The translations under genes were made by a program, and so were the position numbers. Below, in pieces: positions 1 to 6,109 of a stretch of DNA of 6,109 nt (positions within the stretch are counted from its first letter, which is position 1; the number at the start of each line of letters is the position of its first letter). The DNA comes from Gammaproteobacteria bacterium (GTDB taxonomy: Bacteria; Pseudomonadota; Gammaproteobacteria; Pseudomonadales; Pseudomonadaceae), in the NCBI GenBank assembly GCA_012735335.1, contig JAAYHO010000066.1, positions 1-6,109 of the forward strand. Reading direction: 5' to 3'. A model generated the notes under the pieces. That model ran no database searches, was not told the DNA's origin, and saw nothing but the letters and a program-made list of their open reading frames with translations.

Positions 1-1040
1 TCCCAGGGCACGTTCTGCAGACGCAGGGTGATGCTGCCCTGCACAGTGTCACTGGCCACCAGGTTGAGGTCGGTAAAGTCGGCAATCAGCTGCAGTACCG
101 AACGCACCTCGATGTCCTGGAAGTTCAACGACAGTTTTTCACCCGAATAGGAGAACTCGTCGGCACGGCGCTGTTCGATTTCGGTACGGGTCATGGGCTT
201 GAAGCTGACGATCAGGCGGTTATCGGTCTGATACACCAGATGTTCGAAGAAGCCGGTCGGCTCGATGCTGATGCTGGCATCCTGCCCAGAAGTGCTGGCG
301 TTGACGAAGTTCACCGGCGTGGCAAAGTCCTTCACATCCAGACGTACGCGCAGCTCATCCGGCAGGCGGGTATTGGGGAAGTTCAGACGCACCCGTCCAC
401 CCTGCTCCTGTACATCCACACGGATGGACGGGTCAGACAGGTCGACAATCACGTTACCTTCACCCTGCTCACCACGCTGGAAGTCCAGACTGCGGATGGC
501 ACGGCCACCGGACACTGCTGCCGGACTGGATACGGCAGGCTGATCGGCACCGCGCCACTCGCTGCCATTGGCCTGGGCCGGGGCGCTCGCGGCAACCGGT
601 GCAGCTGCGGTATAGCCCGGAGCCTCACCAGCGCCAACCAGGATATACAGGTTGTTGCCATCGGCACGGGTAGTGTAGGGAGCCAGGTCGGTCAGGTTGA
701 TGATCAGGCGGGTGCGATCATTGGCCTCTACCACGGTCAGGCTGCGGGTATTACCCAGCCCCAGCTCGCGGCTGCGCTCGCCCAGACGGTTCTTGACGCC
801 CGGCAGGTCGATGGCGATACGCGCAGGCTGATCGATGGTATAGCCCTTGGGCGTGGCCGCCACCGGCTCATCAAAGGTCAACTTGAGTTCAACTCTCTCC
901 CCCGGCAGTGAAGCAACATCCAGCTTCTGCAGGTCTGCGGCCAGAGCCAGCGGGCTGAGCAGCGCAAGCACTGCGGCGAATGAAAACTTCCTGGTTAGAG
1001 GCATTTGATTGCGTTCCACGCGCGACTGTTTACAGTTCAT
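1..1040 (-). CDS. pilQ: Type IV pilus outer-membrane secretin PilQ (N-terminal part, runs off left edge)
   Basis: PilQ forms the multimeric outer-membrane channel through which type IVa pili extend. Only 346 codons plus two bases are visible; the gate and beta-barrel secretin domain lies outside the window. Seen in the translation: a basic n-region (K4, R7, R10, R17, K18), a hydrophobic core at about 19-33 and a signal-peptidase site near LALA-AD (34/35). A first AMIN-type beta domain spans about 36-136, an Ala/Pro/Ser-rich linker about 137-178, and a second AMIN domain about 179-280. The secretin N0/STN domain begins near 300 (GEKLSLNFQDIEVRSVLQLI). AMIN domains bind peptidoglycan in this family. 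The ATG at 1040 was chosen because AGGGAGAG lies 5 bases upstream; the in-frame Met13 (1004) has no comparable site. It is the last pil gene in the cluster, 21 bp after pilP. Identity is very secure; the exact start is slightly less so. Confidence 0.96.
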   Translation of the reverse strand, partial: MNCKQSRVERNQMPLTRKFSFAAVLALLSPLALAADLQKLDVASLPGERVELKLTFDEPVAATPKGYTIDQPARIAIDLPGVKNRLGERSRELGLGNTRSLTVVEANDRTRLIINLTDLAPYTTRADGNNLYILVGAGEAPGYTAAAPVAASAPAQANGSEWRGADQPAVSSPAAVSGGRAIRSLDFQRGEQGEGNVIVDLSDPSIRVDVQEQGGRVRLNFPNTRLPDELRVRLDVKDFATPVNFVNASTSGQDASISIEPTGFFEHLVYQTDNRLIVSFKPMTRTEIEQRRADEFSYSGEKLSLNFQDIEVRSVLQLIADFTDLNLVASDTVQGSITLRLQNVPW

Positions 1041-1045
1041 GTTAT

Positions 1046-1053
1046 CTCTCCCT
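1046..1053 (-). promoter_or_regulatory. Shine-Dalgarno site of pilQ
   Basis: On the minus strand this reads AGGGAGAG, five bases before the ATG at 1040. It lies in the only real gap inside the pil cluster (1041-1061). It decides the start of pilQ in favour of Met1 over Met13, and suggests independent, efficient initiation for the multimeric secretin rather than reliance on stop-start coupling. Confidence 0.8.
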
Positions 1054-1061
1054 GGTTGACC

Positions 1062-1595
1062 TTATCCGCGCTCAGGCAAGCTGAGGGTACGCGGTCGCTC
1101 CAACCAACCACCTTCACCATCCGGGACTATTTCAACGACATCGACACGGCCCTCTTCGATGCTGGTGACCCGGCCGTGGTTGCGGCCCAGGTAGTCGCCG
1201 ATCTTGACTCTATGGACACTGCCGGCGCCGCGAACGAGCGCCTGCATGCCCTGTTGATTACTGAGAACGCCGACCATTTCAAAGCCTTCAATATTGAAGC
1301 CTTCGAGGAACTGCCTGGTTCTATCCTCGTCCGGTCGGATGTCCTGAGAGCCCCGTTCCCTCTGCGCCAGGTCAATTCGGACCGGCGGCTGGAAGGGGCT
1401 GCGCAACGAACTGGCGCCGTAGGTGAAGGCTTCATAGGGCTTGACCTCGGGCAGGGGCTCGATAGCACCTGCCGGGCGAGCCCGGGTCTCTTCCATGAAC
1501 ACCTGCAGATCGCTGAATTCGCTCTGATTACAACCACCGAGCATGACTGCACCCAGTATCAGCAAACCACCAGCGAAGGGTCTGTATGCGCTCAT
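1062..1595 (-). CDS. pilP: Type IV pilus alignment lipoprotein PilP
   Basis: PilP is a 177-residue lipoprotein that links the inner-membrane PilN/PilO pair to the N0 region of the PilQ secretin. The translation shows a lipoprotein signal: a hydrophobic stretch at about 8-20 and the lipobox LGGC, with acylated Cys22. The residue after Cys is Asn, not the Asp typical of inner-membrane retention in enterobacteria. A long, likely disordered periplasmic linker follows (about 25-95), holding the segment YEAFTYGASSLRSPF (54-68). The C-terminal beta-sandwich typical of PilP covers about 96-172, with GDYLG at 133-137. Length is close to that of known Pseudomonas PilP. The ATG at 1595 overlaps the pilO stop (ATGA) and has GGGAGGT five bases upstream (plus-strand 1601-1607), so start and operon coupling are well supported. 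Confidence 0.97.
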   Translation of the reverse strand: MSAYRPFAGGLLILGAVMLGGCNQSEFSDLQVFMEETRARPAGAIEPLPEVKPYEAFTYGASSLRSPFQPPVRIDLAQRERGSQDIRPDEDRTRQFLEGFNIEGFEMVGVLSNQQGMQALVRGAGSVHRVKIGDYLGRNHGRVTSIEEGRVDVVEIVPDGEGGWLERPRTLSLPERG

Positions 1596-2215
1596 TGCTG
1601 ACCTCCCGCTTCGTTGTAACGGTAGGTTTTCGCCAGAATATTCATTTTCAGCAGATCCGGGTTACCGGCGCTGAGCGGCGCAATCTCGAAATCATGCAGA
1701 GTGACAATACGCGGCAGCCCGGCAACGCTGCTGACGAAGGTGGCAATGTCGTGGTAGTTACCCTGAACCACAATACGGATCGGCAGTTCGATGTAGAACT
1801 GCTGGGTTACCTCTGGCTGCAGGGTGATGGACTCGAACTCCAGACCGCTGTTCAGGCCCATCTGGGTAATATCTTCCAACAGACCAGGTACTTCGGTATC
1901 ACTGGGCAGTTGCTTGAGCAGCGTGCCGAAACGCTCTTCGATTTCTACCAGCTGCGACTTGTAGGCTTCCAGGTTGGCGGCCTTGAAGGATTTGTCGGAA
2001 AACTCCTTGCGCAGCGTGACCTCCTGGGCCTCGGTACGCTCCAGATTCGCCTGCAGATCCTTGAGGTGGAAGTGATAGCCGAGGAACAACAGCACCGCGA
2101 ACACCACAGCGGCGACGATGACTTTCAGTGCCCCTGGCCAGGAACCTATATTGTTGAAGTCAAGATCGTTGATATCGATCTTCTTCAGACTTTCCATGGA
2201 TTGAGCAAAACTCAT
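1592..2215 (-). CDS. pilO: Type IV pilus inner-membrane alignment protein PilO
   Basis: PilO is a bitopic inner-membrane protein that pairs with PilN and binds PilP, forming the periplasmic part of the pilus alignment complex. The 207-residue translation has a short cytoplasmic N-terminus (about 1-29), one transmembrane helix at about 30-48 (rich in V, A, F and L), and a charged coiled-coil region at about 51-105. A ferredoxin-like core fills the rest and includes VPGLLEDITQMGLNSGLEFE and the stretch IELPIRIVVQGNYHDIATFV, both typical of PilO. It begins with ATG at 2215, overlapping the pilN stop (ATGA), with GAGGGAG about 10 bases upstream. It ends by overlapping pilP in the same way. Expression is therefore almost certainly coupled to both neighbours. 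Identity rests on motif recognition, topology and gene order, which agree. Confidence 0.97.
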   Translation of the reverse strand: MSFAQSMESLKKIDINDLDFNNIGSWPGALKVIVAAVVFAVLLFLGYHFHLKDLQANLERTEAQEVTLRKEFSDKSFKAANLEAYKSQLVEIEERFGTLLKQLPSDTEVPGLLEDITQMGLNSGLEFESITLQPEVTQQFYIELPIRIVVQGNYHDIATFVSSVAGLPRIVTLHDFEIAPLSAGNPDLLKMNILAKTYRYNEAGGQQ

Positions 2216-2786
2216 TGCTGCTGTTCTCCCTCAGCGGCCTTGCCCGGAGCTGTCTGGCGAACCGACATCTCGAACACGTTGGCCTGATCCAATGCTCCCT
2301 GGGTGACTGCCTTGACGGCGGTCAGGTTGGGCGCGGCGAGCCAGTCGGAGGAATCCATCTGACGCATCAGATTGGATACCCGGCTGTTCGATTCTGCCCC
2401 ACCCTTGATGCTGATGACCGGCCCTTTCATGTTCACCGCAGTGAAGTGCACACCGTCCGGCAGGGTACGAACCATCTCGTCAAACACGCGAACAATGATG
2501 GGCCGGTTGCCCTGCAGGTCCTGGATGATCTTCATCCGGTCCAACAGCTGGGTGCGCCGCGCCTGTAGTTGTTCGATCTCTTTTATGCGCCCATCCAGCA
2601 GCTGGATTTCCTTACGCAGAAAGTCATTGCGCGCATTCTGGTGATCTATCTTGCCATTCAGGTTGCGGTCAGCCAGAAACACCAGCAGCCCAGCAACGAT
2701 GACAATCAGCACCAGAATCGAGAGAAACTGTTTCTTGCGCTCTTCCCTGAGCTGCTCGCGCCAGGGTAACAGGTTAATGCGAGCCA

Positions 2787-2787
<1 letters not shown>
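2212..2787 (-). CDS. pilN: Type IV pilus inner-membrane alignment protein PilN
   Basis: PilN is the bitopic partner of PilO; its cytoplasmic tail docks into PilM, tying the periplasmic alignment complex to the cytoplasmic ring. The 191-residue translation begins MARINLLPWR. The conserved INLLPWR peptide (4-10) is the family hallmark and the known PilM-binding segment. A basic stretch (R15, R17, K18, K19) precedes a transmembrane helix at about 21-39. A coiled-coil-like region follows at about 45-90, then a compact domain at about 95-180 containing the segment MVRTLPDGVHFTAVNMKG. The C-terminus is a polar Gln-rich tail. The ATG at 2787 shares its first base with the pilM stop (TAATG), and GAGGAG lies 9 bases upstream within the end of pilM (plus-strand 2797-2802). 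Both the start and translational coupling are well supported. Confidence 0.97.
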
Positions 2788-3888
<1,101 letters not shown>

Positions 3889-3903
3889 TTCGTATTTGAC
3901 CAC

Positions 3904-3932
3904 ATTAAATAACAGTCCTTGTCTCAGCGCAA
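3904..3932 (-). promoter_or_regulatory. Candidate sigma-70 promoter of the pilMNOPQ cluster
   Basis: On the minus strand a -35 element TTGCGC (plus-strand 3927-3932) is followed after 17 bases by the -10 element TTTAAT (plus-strand 3904-3909), which matches TATAAT at five of six positions. The -35 matches TTGACA only in its TTG. Transcription would begin near 3897, leaving a leader of about 45 bases before the GTG of pilM. No other equally good pair is seen upstream of pilM. The assignment is from consensus matching only. Confidence 0.5.
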
Positions 3933-3974
3933 ATGGCTAAATGGAAAAAAATCAGCTTATAATGCGGACTGTTA
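3910..3974. repeat. 9-bp inverted repeat TAACAGTCC ... GGACTGTTA bracketing both promoters
   Basis: TAACAGTCC at 3910-3918 is the exact reverse complement of GGACTGTTA at 3966-3974, with 47 bp between them. The left arm falls in the -35/-10 spacer of the pilM promoter, next to its -10. The right arm covers the expected ponA start of transcription. The arms are too far apart to be an obvious RNA hairpin, so a pair of protein-binding half-sites or chance are the main explanations. Confidence 0.5.
3934..3963 (+). promoter_or_regulatory. Candidate sigma-70 promoter of ponA
   Basis: A perfect -10 hexamer TATAAT lies at 3958-3963. The best -35 is weak: TGGCTA at 3934-3939 (three of six matches), with an 18-bp spacer that includes a run of seven A (3945-3951). 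Transcription would start near 3970, giving a leader of about 65 bases before the ponA ATG at 4036. The strong -10 with a weak -35 suggests either a moderate constitutive promoter or dependence on an activator; the sequence does not decide between them. Confidence 0.55.
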
Positions 3975-4015
3975 ACCCGTTCTCAACCTATCTTCCGTAA
4001 ACAGTTTCAACTTAC

Positions 4016-4034
4016 AGGGAAATGATCAATCCCT
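4016..4034 (+). promoter_or_regulatory. Shine-Dalgarno-containing hairpin just before the ponA start
   Basis: AGGGA at 4016-4020 is the only good ribosome-binding sequence ahead of ponA, but it ends 15 bases before the ATG at 4036, which is too far for normal use. It can pair with TCCCT at 4030-4034, forming a 5-bp stem with a nine-base loop that ends one base before the ATG. Pairing would either hide the site or, less likely, bring it closer to the start. The pairing is seen in the sequence; the role is inferred. Confidence 0.35.
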
Positions 4035-4035
4035 C

Positions 4036-6109
4036 ATGCGCTTTCTAATCGTTCTGTTCTGGTTGCTGGTCGCCGCTGCGAGTGGTCCTCTTCTCGTCAT
4101 CAGCGGTGTGGCGCTCTATCTGAGTCCGGCCCTGCCTGATGTTGATACACTGCGCGATGTCAAATTGCAAACACCTTTGCGAGTATATAGCAAAGATCAC
4201 AAGCTCATCGCAGAATTCGGCGAGATGCGCCGACTGCCGATCAGCTTCGAGCAGATCCCCCAGGGATTCATCGACGCCATCCTCGCTGCGGAAGATGACA
4301 ACTTCCTCAATCACCACGGCGTAGACCCGGTCAGCCTGCTGCGTGCCGCCTCGGAGCTGATCAGCAGCGGGCAGATTCAGACCGGCGGCAGCACCATCAC
4401 CATGCAGGTGGCGAAGAACTTCTTCCTTACCAGTGACCGGGTGTTCTCGCGCAAACTCAACGAGATCCTGCTGGCCCTGCAGATCGAACGCCAGCTGAGC
4501 AAGCGCGAGATCTTCGAGCTGTACGTCAACAAGATCTACCTGGGCAACCGTGCCTATGGCATCGAGGCTGCTGCCCATGTGTACTACGGCAAGCCGATTG
4601 CCGAACTGCCGCTGGCCGAGCTGGCGATGATTGCCGGACTGCCCAAGGCGCCCTCGGCGTACAACCCGGTGGCCAACCCGGAACGCGCACGCATCCGCCG
4701 TGACTGGATCCTGCAGCGCATGCTGCAGCTGGGCAGCATCGACCTGGCGGCCTATGAAGAGGCCATCGCCACGCCAGTGACCGCCCGCAACCACGGCGCC
4801 AACCCGGAACTGGAAGCCCCCTATGTGGCGGAAATGGCCCGTCTGGAAATGATCGAGCGCTTCGGCACGGCGGCCTATACCGATGGTTACCATGTGTACA
4901 CCACCGTCGACAGCCAGCTGCAGACCCAGGCCAACCGGGCCCTGCGTGACGGACTGATCGCCTACGACCAGCGCCATGGCTATCGCGGTCCGGAAGCCCG
5001 GCATCCGGATGCGGATCTGCAGCAACTGACCCAACTGGTCAGCCGCGCTCCCGGTCTCGGCGGCCTGCGCGCGGCGGTGGTCACCGAGGTGGGCGAAGAC
5101 AGCGTCAGCATCATTCTGCGCAACGGCGAGAGCGGCACCATCCCCTGGGAAGCCATGCGCTGGGCCCGCCCCTATCTGAGTGCCAACAGCATGGGCCCCA
5201 ACCCGCGCAAACCCGCGGATGTGCTGCAGCGCGGCGACCTGATCCGGGTGCAGTCGCTGGAGGAGCCAGACCACTACCGCCTGTCACAACTGCCCCAGGC
5301 ACAGAGTGCACTGATCAGCCTGTCGCCCCAGGATGGCAGCATCCAGGCGCTGACCGGCGGCTTCTCCTTCGTGCAGAGCAACTACAACCGCGTCACCCAG
5401 GCCCGGCGTCAGCCCGGCTCGGCATTCAAGCCGTTTCTCTACGCCGCAGCACTGGACCATGGCTACACTCCGGCCAGCCTGACCAACGACGCCCCGCTGG
5501 TATTCAATGACGGCCATCAGAGCGAGGACTGGCGTCCGCGCAACTCCGGTGGCGACTTCCTCGGCCCGATCCGCCTGCGCGAGGCGCTGTACCGCTCGCG
5601 CAACCTGGTCTCGGTGCGACTGATGATAGACATTGGAGTGGACGAGGCGCTGAGCTATATCGAGCGCTTCGGCTTTGCCCGCAGCGACCTGCCCCGGCAC
5701 CTGTCCGCCTCGCTCGGCACCCCGGAACTGACCCCGCTGCAGATGGCCACCGGTTATGCCCTGATCGCCAACGGTGGCTATGCGGTCAAGCCCTGGCTGA
5801 TCGAACGCATCGAGAACAGCGAGCAGCAGGTCATCGACTTCAGTCGACCGGCAGTTACTCCCGAAGTGGTGGATGCACATCAGCAGCGACTGGATGCCTA
5901 TGCAGGACTGGATACGCTGGTCGCGCCGCCGCTGGTTGAAACCGCCGAGCAGGTTATCGACCCGCGCACCATCTACCAGCTGACCAGCATGCTGCAGGAC
6001 GTGATCACCCGTGGCACCGGCTCCCGCGCCCGGGAGCTGGGGCGCAATGACCTGGCCGGCAAGACCGGAACCACCAACGACCAGAAGGATGGCTGGTTCG
6101 CCGGTTACA
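4036..6109 (+). CDS. ponA: Bifunctional penicillin-binding protein PBP1a (partial, runs off right edge)
   Basis: PBP1a polymerises lipid II into glycan strands and crosslinks the peptides in the periplasm, anchored in the inner membrane. The first 691 residues are visible. An N-terminal membrane anchor lies at about 3-29. The GT51 glycosyltransferase domain (about 50-230) has the EDDNF motif with catalytic Glu86, QTGGSTITMQ (115-124) and YVNKIYLGNRAYGIE with the second Glu177. A PBP1a-type OB-like insert lies between about 295 and 420. The transpeptidase domain follows, with SAFK (nucleophile Ser462, Lys465), SRN (521-523) and KTGTT (676-680). All catalytic motifs are intact. The ATG at 4036 gives MRFLIVLFW, like known PonA N-termini; no upstream in-frame start exists nearby. 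It is divergent from pilM, as in P. aeruginosa. The roughly 130 C-terminal residues expected from family length are outside the window. Confidence 0.97.
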   Translation, partial: MRFLIVLFWLLVAAASGPLLVISGVALYLSPALPDVDTLRDVKLQTPLRVYSKDHKLIAEFGEMRRLPISFEQIPQGFIDAILAAEDDNFLNHHGVDPVSLLRAASELISSGQIQTGGSTITMQVAKNFFLTSDRVFSRKLNEILLALQIERQLSKREIFELYVNKIYLGNRAYGIEAAAHVYYGKPIAELPLAELAMIAGLPKAPSAYNPVANPERARIRRDWILQRMLQLGSIDLAAYEEAIATPVTARNHGANPELEAPYVAEMARLEMIERFGTAAYTDGYHVYTTVDSQLQTQANRALRDGLIAYDQRHGYRGPEARHPDADLQQLTQLVSRAPGLGGLRAAVVTEVGEDSVSIILRNGESGTIPWEAMRWARPYLSANSMGPNPRKPADVLQRGDLIRVQSLEEPDHYRLSQLPQAQSALISLSPQDGSIQALTGGFSFVQSNYNRVTQARRQPGSAFKPFLYAAALDHGYTPASLTNDAPLVFNDGHQSEDWRPRNSGGDFLGPIRLREALYRSRNLVSVRLMIDIGVDEALSYIERFGFARSDLPRHLSASLGTPELTPLQMATGYALIANGGYAVKPWLIERIENSEQQVIDFSRPAVTPEVVDAHQQRLDAYAGLDTLVAPPLVETAEQVIDPRTIYQLTSMLQDVITRGTGSRARELGRNDLAGKTGTTNDQKDGWFAGY

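Noticed and set aside
240..911. A 223-codon plus-strand open frame opposite pilQ
   Set aside because: It is antisense to clear AMIN-domain coding sequence, with no recognisable family and no ribosome site that stands out.
1025..1036. Near-palindrome ACTGT-TT-ACAGT at the start of pilQ, resembling part of the intergenic repeat (ACTGT)
   Set aside because: It lies within the first codons of pilQ, shares only five bases with the intergenic arms and has no promoter beside it. Most likely chance.
1586..2287. A 233-codon plus-strand frame opposite pilO and parts of pilP and pilN, and similar frames at 1005-1601 and 2937-3458
   Set aside because: All are antisense shadows of secure pil genes. Their compositions mirror the complementary codons and show no domain, signal or membrane pattern of their own.
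4045..5274. A 409-codon open frame on the minus strand opposite ponA, and a 198-codon one at 5284-5880
   Set aside because: Both lie wholly antisense to ponA, whose catalytic motifs are intact. The translations are low-complexity (rich in G, A, Q, H, D and R), with no recognisable domain, as expected of the antisense frame of a GC-rich gene.

Overview
The window is an ordinary, well-conserved core region of a gammaproteobacterial chromosome, most likely Pseudomonas or a close relative in Pseudomonadales. The evidence is gene order and protein identity. A complete pilM-pilN-pilO-pilP block followed by the first part of pilQ runs on the minus strand. It is divided by a short divergent promoter region from ponA, encoding the bifunctional penicillin-binding protein PBP1a, on the plus strand. 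This pilMNOPQ/ponA divergent pair is the known arrangement in Pseudomonas aeruginosa. Codons are mostly GC-ended, as expected for that group.

Layout, left to right. Positions 1-1040 hold the N-terminal 346 codons of the secretin pilQ, which runs off the left edge. Then come pilP (1062-1595), pilO (1592-2215), pilN (2212-2787) and pilM (2787-3851), all on the minus strand. The joints are extremely tight: pilM/pilN share one base (TAATG), and pilN/pilO and pilO/pilP overlap by four bases (ATGA). Only pilP-pilQ has a gap, of 21 bp, with a strong Shine-Dalgarno. Positions 3852-4035 are the divergent intergenic region. Positions 4036-6109 hold 691 codons of ponA, which leaves the window just after the KTGTT motif.

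Function. PilM (cytoplasmic, actin-like), PilN and PilO (inner-membrane bitopic) and PilP (lipoprotein) form the alignment complex of the type IVa pilus machine. It connects the cytoplasmic motor and platform to the outer-membrane PilQ secretin. PilQ carries peptidoglycan-binding AMIN domains. PonA makes and crosslinks peptidoglycan. The two transcription units therefore build, respectively, an envelope-spanning machine and the wall it crosses, but no direct link is shown by the sequence.

I found no RNA gene, mobile element, CRISPR array, pseudogene or undescribed system. The points worth a second look are in the divergent promoter region (back-to-back promoters, a 9-bp inverted repeat, an A7 tract in the spacer), at the ponA start (a poorly placed, possibly sequestered Shine-Dalgarno and a tiny overlapping ORF), a C7 tract within pilM, and the extended N-terminus of PilQ.
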